NCBI GenBank assembly: GCA_015207365.1
Contig: JADEXA010000061.1
Span: 1-43,889, forward strand
Source: Vacuolonema iberomarrocanum LEGE 07170
Lineage (GTDB): Bacteria > Cyanobacteriota > Cyanobacteriia > Elainellales > Elainellaceae
Direction: 5' to 3'
Length of the DNA stretch: 43,889 bases
Every line of letters starts with the position of its first letter. The first letter of the stretch is position 1. Position numbers and translations under genes: made by a program. Below the pieces are notes generated by a model, which worked only from the letters and a program-made list of their open reading frames with translations, did not search any database and was not told the origin of the DNA. Positions 1 to 7,910 of the stretch are shown here, piece after piece.

Positions 1-349
1 ATAGTTGGGTTTTACGGCTGTTTAACCGGATTTGATATCACTATAGAGATGCGGAGGACACGGAGGAATCTCTTTGTGTCTTTGTGCCTTTATGCCTTTG
101 GAGTTTATTGACATGGCTGCATCGATGCGATCAAGGACAACGATTTTCGGGGTTGCAGAATCCGAGTATGATTTTTTCCGAGAAGCGGCGTAGATACGCC
201 GCTTCTCGGAAAAAATCATACCTTTAGCCAGCAACACCCGATTTTCGATACATAACGCAATGTTCAAAACTCGAAATATGCATTCCTCGCCCCGCATCAG
301 CCAGGGTTTGTAGAATACGGAAGTGATGTTTGGTTGAAGGAATGGGCCG
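1..349. other. Intergenic region with a long palindrome, no gene seen
   Basis: No convincing coding region is present ahead of the TPR gene. The main content is the 26-bp-arm palindrome listed separately. A minus-strand reading frame through this stretch runs across the palindrome and resembles no known protein, so it is not called. A possible ribosome-binding purine run (GAAGGA, about 337-342) precedes the ATG at 350. Confidence 0.6.
147..241. repeat. Long perfect palindrome (hairpin repeat)
   Basis: Positions 167-192 and 195-220 are perfect 26-nt inverted arms separated by 2 nt. An outer, imperfect pair lies at 147-156 and about 231-241. A T6 tract lies on the left arm and an A6 tract on the right, so the stem is not followed by U residues as in a Rho-independent terminator. 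The T6/A6-flanked, GC-rich-tip design recurs at about 4350, 24573, 27704 and 35053. Confidence 0.8.
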
Positions 350-2248
350 ATGAGCGATCGCTATGCCGACTTTCTGGATCAAGTGATAGCCGATACCCTG
401 GCTGGCAAGATCCAGTCAGAGGGGCAGTTAGAAAGGTTATTAAGCGATCGCATCGAAGCAGGCACTGGGGAATTATTTGAGCGCAACCTGGAAAGTCGGA
501 TGACGACCCTAAAAAATACCGTTGATCACGAAGATGACGAACTGAAACAAGCCAAAGCCACCCGCAAACTCCGGGCGCTCAAGAAGCTGAAAAGTGCCTG
601 GGAGCGGGGACAACAGCAACGGCAAGCGACGGATGCTTGTGCAACGGCTGTGCAACAAATCCTGCGGGCAGAACCGAGCGATCGCCTCACATTCCTAACC
701 CAAGCGCTGGATCCAAATCAAACGATTGCCTTCAACCAAAGCCATTTGCGCCAACTCGCCCAGGCATTGCGGCAAAACGCCGACCGGGCCTCCGATACCA
801 CCGAAGCCGCAATTCTCTGCCAGTTCGCGTCGGGCTTAGAGCATGGTATTCGCTCCTTCCAAGCCCTCGAAGGTGACATCGTTAGTTGGATTTACCAGAC
901 CAACCGCTCCGTTGGCTTTGGCACTGAAACTCAGACCCAAGCTGGCCCCTGGAAACTTTGGGCACAAAAGGTTCCGCGCCCGTTTCTCACCCATTTCTTT
1001 TCCTTCCAGGCCGCTAACAAACCCGCATCTGAGGCCGTGACCAATTGGTCTGGGTTGGACTACAGCGATTGGGTCGAGCTGGCGGTGGTGTTGCGGGGCT
1101 TACAGGGCGGGCTGGTGAACTGGTTTGACAACCAGCCCCTCAATATCCAAGCGGGGCGGCATCTATCAAGCGCGACCTTCATGAGCTTTGCCGTGATCTG
1201 GAGTGAGTTGAGTAGCGGCTTTCGACAGCTTGAGGCCGCAGCGGGAGAGTCCTCAGAGGAGCGGCGCGAGAATCGTTTGGCCTTTGCCCAGGCATCGTTC
1301 CAAATCACGCTCCAGATTTTGCGCACCTTTGCCCAACGGGATAATTTCCCGCTGTACGGCGGTGTGTTTGCCTCCTTTTCTGGAACGGGGTTTCGCCAGA
1401 CTCTGGCCTATCTCGACCAACCCCTCAAGAGTGTGGAAAATGTACAGGAAAAGGCACGCATCCTGACAGTTTTGGCCTATTCTCAGCGATTGATGGGGCA
1501 GGCGCGGGAGGCGATCGCCCTGCACGAGCAAGCCCTAGAGCTGTCGCGGCAAGTGGGCGATCGCCGCTGCGAAGTGGCCAACTTGAACCACCTCAGTCGG
1601 TTACATATCGATAGCAATAACTACGAGCAGGCCATGGCTCCGGCCAGACTGGCGCTGATTCTAGCCCGCCAGGAGGGCGATCGCCTGGGTGAAGCGAATG
1701 CCTTGGTGAGCCTGGGCTATGGTGAGGTAATGACACAACGCCACCAGCAAGAGGCGGTAACAGCAGAAACCTTAGAAAATGCACTCTCTAGCCTTAACGC
1801 CGCTCAGGGTATGTTTGAGAAATTCCAATTTTCCGACTTGCCCAGTCAAGCCTTGGTCTCGCTGGGGTTAGGGGTTGCTTCCATGCTGCTCGATCGCCCT
1901 AATGAAGCGCGTCCAGTGTTGGAGCGGGGTTTATTGGCATGGCAGAAGATGGGCGATCGTGATCGTCAGGGTATTGCCCACTCCTACCTTGGCGAAGCTT
2001 GCTATGCCCTCCAGGATATTGATGGCGCACTTTATCACGGGGCGCTGGGCATGTATGTCTTGGAACAGCGGGGCAATACCACCTGGCGACAAGCAGCGGC
2101 ACTGCTGGCTATTTTGCAAGGACAACTGGGAGCCGAGGCATTCGATCGCCAACTCAGCCAACGGCGCGGCGACCTGATTGCCCAAATCGGCGTTGATGGC
2201 TTTGACTATTTGCCCACCCTGCTCCAGCGATTTCGGGAAAGCTCATAA
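350..2248 (+). CDS. TPR-repeat protein, cyanobacterial hypothetical
   Basis: A 632-residue soluble protein with no signal peptide or membrane segment. The N-terminal third is helical and charged, with a likely coiled coil at about residues 60-100. A middle region of unknown fold (about 110-360) is rich in W and F. The C-terminal part (about 365-600) carries several degenerate tetratricopeptide repeats, for example the EAIALHEQALELSRQVGDRR segment and the following A-N-L-N-H-L-S-R-L stretch, with the spacing seen in bacterial TPR scaffolds. TPRs mediate protein-protein contacts; the partner is unknown. The ATG at 350 has a purine-rich run about 8 nt upstream. The last 11 codons and the stop lie inside the first unit of a 43-bp tandem repeat that continues downstream. 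It appears to be monocistronic, since the next gene is on the other strand. Confidence 0.8.
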   Translation: MSDRYADFLDQVIADTLAGKIQSEGQLERLLSDRIEAGTGELFERNLESRMTTLKNTVDHEDDELKQAKATRKLRALKKLKSAWERGQQQRQATDACATAVQQILRAEPSDRLTFLTQALDPNQTIAFNQSHLRQLAQALRQNADRASDTTEAAILCQFASGLEHGIRSFQALEGDIVSWIYQTNRSVGFGTETQTQAGPWKLWAQKVPRPFLTHFFSFQAANKPASEAVTNWSGLDYSDWVELAVVLRGLQGGLVNWFDNQPLNIQAGRHLSSATFMSFAVIWSELSSGFRQLEAAAGESSEERRENRLAFAQASFQITLQILRTFAQRDNFPLYGGVFASFSGTGFRQTLAYLDQPLKSVENVQEKARILTVLAYSQRLMGQAREAIALHEQALELSRQVGDRRCEVANLNHLSRLHIDSNNYEQAMAPARLALILARQEGDRLGEANALVSLGYGEVMTQRHQQEAVTAETLENALSSLNAAQGMFEKFQFSDLPSQALVSLGLGVASMLLDRPNEARPVLERGLLAWQKMGDRDRQGIAHSYLGEACYALQDIDGALYHGALGMYVLEQRGNTTWRQAAALLAILQGQLGAEAFDRQLSQRRGDLIAQIGVDGFDYLPTLLQRFRESS

Positions 2249-2376
2249 CCATTTACCCACCCTGCTCCAGCGGTTTCGGGAAAGCTCATAACCATTCGCC
2301 CACCCTGCTCCAGCGGTTTCGGGAAAGCTCATAACCATTCGCCCACCCTGCTCCAGCGGTTTCGGGAAAGCTCATA
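2213..2376 (+). repeat. 43-bp tandem repeat covering the gene 3' end (3.8 copies)
   Basis: Units begin at 2213, 2256, 2299 and 2342, exactly 43 bp apart, each starting CCCACCCTGCTCCAGCG. The first unit encodes the last residues and stop codon of the TPR protein; the others are non-coding copies of it. Later units share a G where the first has A (CAGCGG versus CAGCGA). The final copy is cut after about 35 nt. Confidence 0.95.
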
Positions 2377-2626
2377 GTCGGGTGTTGCTGGTTGAGAGGA
2401 TGATTCTTTCTGAGAAGGGTGCGAGGCTTTCAAACAATGATCTGACCTAATCACAATGCGTAAGTCTATGGTGCTATCCCCGACGAGTGAAGTACGACGC
2501 GGGCGATCGCGTTGGAGTCCGGCTCAACAAAAGATTCAGTGAGGGACTCGGCTCGGCATAGCGATCGCCCTGGTCGATAGCTAGGGTTGCTGACTTCAGA
2601 AGACAGGGAAATCAGCAGCCAGCTCA

Positions 2627-3637
2627 TCAAACGATGGCAAAATCCGCCGCTGTTAGGCTGCTCGCCTCGGTATTTTGGAGAATGGCTAACACGCCACCGT
2701 TCAGACCAATGCGCGTCCGGTTGCCGCTGAGTTGCTGAATAGCCAAATCGCCAAACGTGATGCCCAACCCTGCAATGCCGATAACATCCTGCCCATCGGT
2801 GAAGTCGCGAATGATATTGCGCCGATTGGGTGTGTCACTGACAGCAATCCAGAATTGGTCAGCACCAGCATTGCCCGCAATCCGATTATTGCCACCTACG
2901 GAGGCAAAGAAGCGATCATCGCCACCGCCGCCGACAATGCGATCGCGTCTCCCCAAAATGAAGGTGTCGTTACCGAAGCGCCCTCGAAGCAGATTGGCAC
3001 CTGTATCTCCGGATGCATCAATCAAATCGTCAGCAGAGCCAAATGCGAACTGCTGTCCCTCTCCTGTGACCTCAAACGGAATTCCAGTGAGGGTGTCAAA
3101 TGCCGGGGCAGGAGTCGCCGCAGGCAGAGCTGCCAGATCGGGTTCCCCATTTGCTCCTTCGTCCACGAGGGCAAAGTTTGCCTCGGAGAGGTCGCTTGCC
3201 TCCACACCTTCCAGAATAGCTAGGGCTTGCCCATCCACGGAAACGGCTGTATCAGCGCCCTGTTGCGCGATCGCCACAGCGGAAAAATCTGTGCCAAATC
3301 CTTCCAGCCCCAATACATCTTCGCCAGGTGTGAAGTCTGTAACGCGATTGGGAGTGATGGGAACCGTGCCATTGTTAGCAATCCAAAACTGGTCGGCTCC
3401 TGCTCCTCCAGTGATGCGGTTATTGCCGCCCGTTTGAATGAAGAAGCGATCGTCTCCAGTTCCGCCGAAAATGCGATCGCCCGCTCCGGTCAACACCGTG
3501 TCATTGCCAGAGCCCGCATCAATACGATTGGAGCCGTCACTATCTACAGCATTGATGACAGCGCCTCCACTTCCAGCAAACACCAGTTGCGCCGCTTCTG
3601 TTACCTCGATAACCTGCATCATATTTTCCTCATCCAT
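2627..3637 (-). CDS. RTX-like calcium-binding protein with two duplicated modules
   Basis: A 336-residue acidic protein made of two similar halves (about 1-165 and 185-336). Each half has glycine/aspartate-rich nonapeptide-like turns (GSGNDTV, GGTGDDRFF; GRFGNDTFI, GGGGDDRFF), then GGNNRI, AGADQFWIA, a DFT.G.DV.G segment and a closing AIL-(E/Q)-x-x-EAS-L block. This is the hemolysin-type (RTX) calcium-binding beta-roll pattern, common in cyanobacterial secreted proteins. No N-terminal signal peptide is present, which fits type I secretion guided by the C terminus; that is an inference, and no type I secretion genes are nearby. The ATG at 3637 has AGAGG about 8 nt upstream. The cargo domain is absent, so the protein may be structural or surface-associated. 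Confidence 0.8.
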   Translation of the reverse strand: MDEENMMQVIEVTEAAQLVFAGSGGAVINAVDSDGSNRIDAGSGNDTVLTGAGDRIFGGTGDDRFFIQTGGNNRITGGAGADQFWIANNGTVPITPNRVTDFTPGEDVLGLEGFGTDFSAVAIAQQGADTAVSVDGQALAILEGVEASDLSEANFALVDEGANGEPDLAALPAATPAPAFDTLTGIPFEVTGEGQQFAFGSADDLIDASGDTGANLLRGRFGNDTFILGRRDRIVGGGGDDRFFASVGGNNRIAGNAGADQFWIAVSDTPNRRNIIRDFTDGQDVIGIAGLGITFGDLAIQQLSGNRTRIGLNGGVLAILQNTEASSLTAADFAIV

Positions 3638-4816
3638 GATTGATACCTCTCAACAGTTGTTAGTTATTAAATGAACGAGATCAGCACACTGTATACAAAG
3701 CGAACTATCAGCACAGAATCAAACAGAAAATAAATTCAAATAACGGATTAGAATCAATGAGCTGGGTAGAGCCTTAACTCCTCAGTTATTTCAGAATTTT
3801 GAGTGAAGGTTGACATCATCTATCTCAAAAAAAATGTGCAGTCCAAGTTAGCAAAACCCATAGTTTTTGGGTCAGCTATATCCTTTAAAGTCTGCATGTC
3901 AAAATAGCTTGGATAAACTTGCAGATCGACTGAAATTTCAAGGCTTCAGACAGTATTTGACACAAGCTCGGGTTCCAGGAAGGCCAGGAATATATGCCCA
4001 ATCTTAGATCTGAATGTTGACAATCCAGGCTGTGAATGTTGTCGACTAGGCTCGTCAGTCTTAAATCCTCTACTCCGAACTATCGAAAGAGAATTAGATG
4101 CCTTGACTGATGTTCTGATTATTTTCTTAAACTGAACACGCTTTGCATATTTCACTCGTTGATACGCAGCTAGGCGCCAATTGGATCAATTTTTTTTACG
4201 ATTTCTTCTCAACAATTTTAATTTTTAGACATTAAATTAAGCCGAAATAGTGGATGGTATTGTATTTCTATTGCGATCGCTCCCCATTGGTGCTGGTTCG
4301 AGACATTCACGTTTCCGGGACATAATATCAATTCTATGAAAACCAAATCCCGATCATTTTTTGGAAATCAGTAGTGCCGAGGTCTCAAAAAATGATCGGT
4401 CGTGCGTGCTTAACGACCTGGAATAACGCTTCCCGACAGCTTCCCTTGCCCAGATCTGGCAAACCGAGCCCGAAAAGTTTGATCCAAAAATTTTGATCCA
4501 AATGATACCGACGTCCGTATACCCTATATGCGCGAACTGAAAGCTGGGAATCGAAAGCGGGAATCGACAGGCACAATGAATGCAGATGAAGTTGAGGTAC
4601 AAGTGGAAGGTCTTCTGTTGCGCCCAATCGCTTCAGGTCTTGGAATGATTGGCAACGTTACGGGCAATGACCGCACAAAGCACAATTGGAGCGATTCCTA
4701 TCGCCATCGTCAAACCGAACCCTTCGGTTGAGATGCCGTTGAGTCAATTCCTTGCCCCCATCTGCTCTGTGACTTCACCCGCAGACATTCCGACGACGTG
4801 GCATTTAGTTTCTGCA
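3638..4816. other. Long AT-rich intergenic region, no gene supported
   Basis: About 1.2 kb between the divergent RTX-like gene and the sigma factor. Reading frames here are short, lack family resemblance and overlap each other. Visible items are a repeated TGAATGTTG (4012 and 4032), one HIP1 site near 4275, and a hairpin at 4350-4399. The region probably contains the promoters of both flanking genes, but none could be assigned with confidence. Confidence 0.5.
4350..4399. repeat. Inverted repeat, 14-bp arms, decayed hairpin element
   Basis: Perfect 14-nt arms at 4350-4363 and 4386-4399 (CCGATCATTTTTTG and its complement) enclose 22 nt that no longer pair. The T6/A6 flanks match the hairpins at 167, 24573, 27704 and 35053, so this looks like a decayed member of that group. 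Confidence 0.65.
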
Positions 4817-5389
4817 ATGTCTAAGCTGACGGTTACTTCTCTTTCGACTGACCTTGACCTGTTTCGTGCCATCGAAGCCCACCAGATGGACGCACTCAGG
4901 CTGCTCTACGATCGCTACGCCAGTTTGATTTATCGGTTGGCGTTGCGAAGCCTTCGTTTTCCTGAAGAAGCCGAGGATGTGACACAGGAAACATTCTTAA
5001 AATTGTGGAATCGTCCGCACCTCTATCAGCCGGACAGAGGCTCTCTGAGCAACTTTTTGGTGGTGATGGCGCGATCAAATGCGCTAGATCGGTTGCGATC
5101 GCGCAGTTCTCACAATCGGTTTCTTCAGCGCTGGCAGTCGGTCATGCTGCAAGAAGGACGACAAACTAATCCCCTGGATAGCGTTTCAATGGAGGAGCGA
5201 TCGAACCTCATCCGAACTGCCCTGGCAGAACTCTCGGAGGCCGAACGCACCGTCGTTGAGATCGCTTACTACGAAGGACTGAGCCGATCCGAAATTGCGG
5301 AACGACTGAATATTCCTGTCGGCACAGTTAAATCTCGCATCCGCCTGGGGCTTCGAAAATTGCGCCATGCTCTAAAGCACTCGCTCTGA
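4817..5389 (+). CDS. ECF-type RNA polymerase sigma factor
   Basis: A sigma-70 family extracytoplasmic-function factor of about 190 residues, directing RNA polymerase to a stress regulon. Region 2 (about residues 20-90) is seen as ALRLLYDRYASLIYRLA followed by AEDVTQETFLKLW, and region 4 (about 130-185) as AERTVVEIAYYEGLSRSEIA with the recognition helix IPVGTVKSRIRLGLRKLR. The frame is open upstream to 4649, but the added residues do not look like sigma sequence; the ATG at 4817 gives the usual ECF length. An ATG at 4733 is an alternative. No strong ribosome-binding site is seen at either. The anti-sigma gene begins 10 bp after the stop, the standard sigma/anti-sigma operon, so the factor is probably held inactive at the membrane by that partner. 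Confidence 0.92.
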   Translation: MSKLTVTSLSTDLDLFRAIEAHQMDALRLLYDRYASLIYRLALRSLRFPEEAEDVTQETFLKLWNRPHLYQPDRGSLSNFLVVMARSNALDRLRSRSSHNRFLQRWQSVMLQEGRQTNPLDSVSMEERSNLIRTALAELSEAERTVVEIAYYEGLSRSEIAERLNIPVGTVKSRIRLGLRKLRHALKHSL

Positions 5390-5399
5390 CCCTTTTGCC

Positions 5400-6254
5400 A
5401 TGACTCACTCAAACCCACACGACCACCCGTCCCCCGACGACTGGCAAGAACTGCTCGAAGACTATGTACTGGGCTATCTCAGTGCAGATGAAACCGATGC
5501 TTTCGAACGCCAGCTTGCCAACAATCCAGAGCTAGCCGCCGAGGTTGCTGCTTTGCAAGAGAGCCTATCGTTGTTGCCTTATACGCTTCCTGTCCAGGAA
5601 CCGAGTGCCCTGGGGCAGGCAAGATTGCTGCGTGCCGCTCAAGCCCAGGGTCCTATTTCCCTCTCTCTGCCGAAGGACGAAGCGACCCCACCGGAAGCCT
5701 CCGATTCACCAACCCAGAGAACATTGCCCTGGGGGTGGCTACTTGGACCGATCGCAGCGCTGGGGCTCGTGGCCCTAAGCGTTGATAATTATCAGTTGCG
5801 CCAACAAAACCAAGAAACAGCCCGAGTCCAACAAGAACTGGAACAAAATCGCGCTGAACTCGAACAGCTCCGTAGACAAATGCAGGAGATGTCTACAGTC
5901 ATGGCGTCGTTGCAAGAGCCCGGTGCGAGGGTACATAGCCTGGTTGGGGCAGGGCAAGCCAGCCGTTCCAATGGCTATCTTGTCACGGTTCCTGGAGAAA
6001 CACAGATGGTGCTGATTGCCAGGAATCTGCCTGCTTTGACGGAGGATCAGGTTTATCGTTTGTGGGCAGTCGCTCAAGAGGCGGCACCGCCGCAATATTG
6101 CGGTCAGTTTCAGCAAACCGCTACAGGAACAGCCGAGTGGATAGCGCCAGCACGAGGCTGTAGCGCCGATCCCGCTCAGTATCTGATTACCTTGGATGCT
6201 CCCGACGATCCCCTAGATTCTGCAGGGCCGCTGATGATGAGAAGCGACACCTGA
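5400..6254 (+). CDS. Membrane anti-sigma factor, RskA-type
   Basis: A 284-residue single-pass membrane protein, the expected inhibitor of the ECF sigma factor just upstream. Residues about 12-60 (WQELLEDYVLGYLSADETDA...) form the sigma-binding anti-sigma domain; no zinc-binding HxxxCxxC motif is present. A proline-rich linker leads to one membrane segment (about 111-127, WLLGPIAALGLVALSV), then a coiled coil (about 130-170) and a C-terminal RskA-like extracytoplasmic domain (about 175-280) with the typical YRLWAV and ITLDAPDDP segments. By analogy with other RskA-type systems, proteolysis of this protein would release the sigma factor; the signal is unknown. The ATG at 5400 follows the sigma stop by 10 bp. 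The gene converges on perR with about 39 bp between stops. Confidence 0.88.
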   Translation: MTHSNPHDHPSPDDWQELLEDYVLGYLSADETDAFERQLANNPELAAEVAALQESLSLLPYTLPVQEPSALGQARLLRAAQAQGPISLSLPKDEATPPEASDSPTQRTLPWGWLLGPIAALGLVALSVDNYQLRQQNQETARVQQELEQNRAELEQLRRQMQEMSTVMASLQEPGARVHSLVGAGQASRSNGYLVTVPGETQMVLIARNLPALTEDQVYRLWAVAQEAAPPQYCGQFQQTATGTAEWIAPARGCSADPAQYLITLDAPDDPLDSAGPLMMRSDT

Positions 6255-6293
6255 TTCATCGGAACGGGTTTGCAGAATCTAAGGATGATTTAA

Positions 6294-6731
6294 TTACGCC
6301 TGGATGGGCGAGGTTGCAGAGCAGCGATCGCACACCCCGCTCACCGTCACCTCATAGTTTTCTGGCTTGAGCCCCGAGCGCAGGCTGCCCATACTCATGT
6401 CCTGAAACGATTCCCAAGGAATATCTTCAATGGTGCCGCAGCAGCGACAGCGAAAGTGGTGATGCGCGGCCACATTGGCGTCGTAGCGAACGACACCTTC
6501 TTCCAGCAACACTTCGCGCACCAGCCTCGCATCACGCAGAGCTTGGAGGGCGCTGTAGACCGTCGCCTGAGAGGCAGTCGGAGCCTCGGCATTGATGTCG
6601 ATGAGCAAGCTTTCCACCGTTGGATGGTCAGTGCGCGATCGCAAGTTTGCGTATACGGCAAATCGCTGAGGCGTTACTCGCAACCCTCGTTGCTTCAAGA
6701 TTTGAACAATTTCACTGGCTTGCTGCTTCAT
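6294..6731 (-). CDS. perR: PerR-like peroxide-responsive repressor, Fur family
   Basis: A 145-residue Fur-family regulator with an N-terminal winged helix (QRGLRVTPQRFAVYANL; recognition helix near ASQATVYSALQAL) and a C-terminal dimerisation domain. The metal ligands of Bacillus PerR (H37, D85, H91, H93, D104) align one position earlier here: H36, D84, H90, H92 and D103. The Asp at the last position, rather than Glu, favours PerR over Fur. The structural zinc site is C95/C98 and C134/C137, with an extra C97. PerR senses H2O2 by metal-catalysed oxidation of the histidines and represses peroxide defence genes. The divergent type II peroxiredoxin gene is the probable target; the same pairing exists in Synechocystis (slr1738/sll1621). 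It is convergent with the anti-sigma gene. Confidence 0.92.
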   Translation of the reverse strand: MKQQASEIVQILKQRGLRVTPQRFAVYANLRSRTDHPTVESLLIDINAEAPTASQATVYSALQALRDARLVREVLLEEGVVRYDANVAAHHHFRCRCCGTIEDIPWESFQDMSMGSLRSGLKPENYEVTVSGVCDRCSATSPIQA

Positions 6732-6813
6732 CCTGCTATCGATTATCCAATTACCAAAACTGGTCGGTTTGTCAGACCCAGTCTCCTATACCATAACATT
6801 GATAGATTGAGAT

Positions 6814-6833
6814 GCACTCTACCCTTAGAGTGC
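6814..6833. promoter_or_regulatory. Perfect 8-bp-arm inverted repeat, CIRCE-like halves
   Basis: GCACTCTA and TAGAGTGC flank CCCT. The half-sites contain GCACTC...GAGTGC as in the HrcA operator CIRCE, but are separated by 8 nt instead of 9, and the outer TTA/TAA is missing. It may be an operator for another dimeric regulator acting on perR. Confidence 0.5.
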
Positions 6834-6876
6834 TCCAAGAAAACAAAAAAATTTTAGATTTTATCTGATCTTAACT

Positions 6877-6904
6877 CGGAATCATTCCGACTTGTGGTTA
6901 TAAT
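6877..6904 (+). promoter_or_regulatory. Candidate peroxiredoxin promoter with overlapping palindrome
   Basis: A perfect -10 hexamer TATAAT lies at 6899-6904. The 13-bp palindrome CGGAATCATTCCG (6877-6889) sits where the -35 element would be, and no good TTGACA is present. This is consistent with an operator overlapping the promoter. The implied 5' leader is roughly 145 nt. Confidence 0.5.
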
Positions 6905-7055
6905 AGGTTGAAGTTGCGGTCGTCCGCTGATGACGATTGATTACCAAACGGTTGCTGACGTCAACAGCAATCTGCCGATCCGAATCGATCCGATCGCATT
7001 GATTTTTCCGCTTGTTCATTGACTATCGTTCAAAACCTATCTAGAGGTATCCAAT

Positions 7056-7628
7056 ATGGCTGTAACCCAGCGTGTACCTGACGTTGTCTTTAAGACCCGT
7101 GTGCGGGATGAGTCCGTGGCAGGTCCTAACCCTTATCGCTGGCAAGACCGCACCACGCAAGAGATCTTCGGTGGCAAGCGCGTGATTGTGTTTTCGTTGC
7201 CTGGAGCCTTTACTCCTACCTGCTCCTCCAACCATCTGCCTCGTTATGAAGAACTCTACGAAGAGTTCAAGTCCTTGGGGGTCGATCAAATCATTTGCGT
7301 CTCCGTGAACGATGCATTTGTGATGTTCCAGTGGGGCAAGCAGCAAGGGGCTGAGAACGTCTTCTTGCTACCCGATGGCAATGGCGAATTCACTCGCAAG
7401 ATGGGGATGCTGGTCGAAAAGTCCAACCTCGGCTTTGGCATGCGCTCCTGGCGCTATTCCATGCTGGTTGACGACGGCAATGTAGAGAAAATGTTTGTCG
7501 AGCCAGATTTCTCAGACAACTGCCCCACCGACCCCTTTGAGGTTTCCGATGCCGACACTATGCTGGCCTACCTGAAAGGAACCGAGTCCAGCGGTGTTTC
7601 TGAACCCCGCAAAGCGTTCGTGGGTTAA
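7056..7628 (+). CDS. Type II peroxiredoxin (Prx5-like)
   Basis: A 190-residue thiol peroxidase that reduces H2O2 and organic peroxides, with electrons from glutaredoxin/glutathione or thioredoxin. The peroxidatic cysteine is C56 in the motif PGAFTPTCSSNHLP; R130 (in GMRSWRYS) is the expected active-site arginine. C81 and C156 are other cysteines; C81 corresponds to the usual second cysteine in atypical type II enzymes. Length and sequence are close to the Synechocystis sll1621 product, whose gene is also divergent from a PerR gene. The ATG at 7056 has GAGG 8 nt upstream. A Rho-independent terminator follows at 7672. The enzyme is cytosolic, and control by PerR is likely. Confidence 0.93.
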   Translation: MAVTQRVPDVVFKTRVRDESVAGPNPYRWQDRTTQEIFGGKRVIVFSLPGAFTPTCSSNHLPRYEELYEEFKSLGVDQIICVSVNDAFVMFQWGKQQGAENVFLLPDGNGEFTRKMGMLVEKSNLGFGMRSWRYSMLVDDGNVEKMFVEPDFSDNCPTDPFEVSDADTMLAYLKGTESSGVSEPRKAFVG

Positions 7629-7671
7629 TTTCAGCTTCGCCAATTAAATGCTCTGATAATTGCTGCTTAAG

Positions 7672-7708
7672 CCGCACCCACGTTGCAAGTCGTAGGTGCG
7701 GTTTTCTT
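7672..7708 (+). terminator. Rho-independent terminator of the peroxiredoxin gene
   Basis: Arms 7672-7681 and 7692-7701 (CCGCACCCAC / GTAGGTGCGG, one mismatch) form a GC-rich stem with a 10-nt loop, followed by TTTTCTT. It lies 44 bp after the stop codon. Confidence 0.75.
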
Positions 7709-7710
7709 AC

Positions 7711-7817
7711 TAAGTAGCTCGGCACGATGAAAAACCAAACTCTAAAAACCTGTGCCGCCCGCGCTGCGGGCGGCACAGGTTTTTAGAGTTTTAGGTTTAA
7801 TTGCACCTGCCAACTTA
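7711..7817. mobile_element. MITE family A, copy 1 (107 bp)
   Basis: Imperfect terminal repeats (TAAGTAGCTCGGCACGAT... at the left, ...ATTGCACCTGCCAACTTA at the right) enclose a perfect 25-bp stem at 7738-7762 and 7766-7790 with a 3-nt tip. A second copy at 19110-19216 has the same total length and arm size but different arm sequence. There is no coding capacity. The stem is bounded by A5 on the left and T5 on the right, so it could terminate transcription from either side. Confidence 0.85.
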
Positions 7818-7910
7818 TAGCGGTGTGCAACCGCATTAAGCACAGCAACGGTTGTGTGGGGCGCGGCGCGCCCCACACAACCGTACTTAACTAACGCGCA
7901 TAGCGCTATA
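7816..7910. mobile_element. MITE family C, copy 1 (95 bp)
   Basis: Ends TATAGCG (7816) and AGCGCTATA (7902-7910) flank a perfect 16-bp stem at 7849-7864 and 7868-7883, which is very GC-rich at the tip. The right-end sequence GCGCATAGCGCTATA recurs with one change at 24628-24642. It abuts the family A copy, sharing the TA dinucleotide, as if it had inserted at its TA end. Confidence 0.7.

Larger units (their letters stand above)
6732..7055. promoter_or_regulatory. Divergent perR / peroxiredoxin control region
   Basis: The 324-bp space holds the promoters of both genes. Two palindromes stand out (6814-6833 and 6877-6889), and a TATAAT lies at 6899-6904. No canonical TTATAATNATTATAA PerR box is seen. 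Control by PerR is inferred from gene arrangement. Confidence 0.6.

Noticed and set aside
22..297. A 91-codon minus-strand reading frame
   Set aside because: It runs through both arms of a perfect palindrome and resembles no known family.
2732..3643. Long plus-strand frames opposite the RTX-like gene
   Set aside because: They are antisense shadows of a repetitive GC-rich gene. The minus-strand frame has motifs and a ribosome-binding site.
6814..6833. CIRCE operator for HrcA
   Set aside because: The half-sites match in part, but the spacer is 8 nt rather than 9 and the outer TTA/TAA bases are missing. It is kept only as a palindrome.
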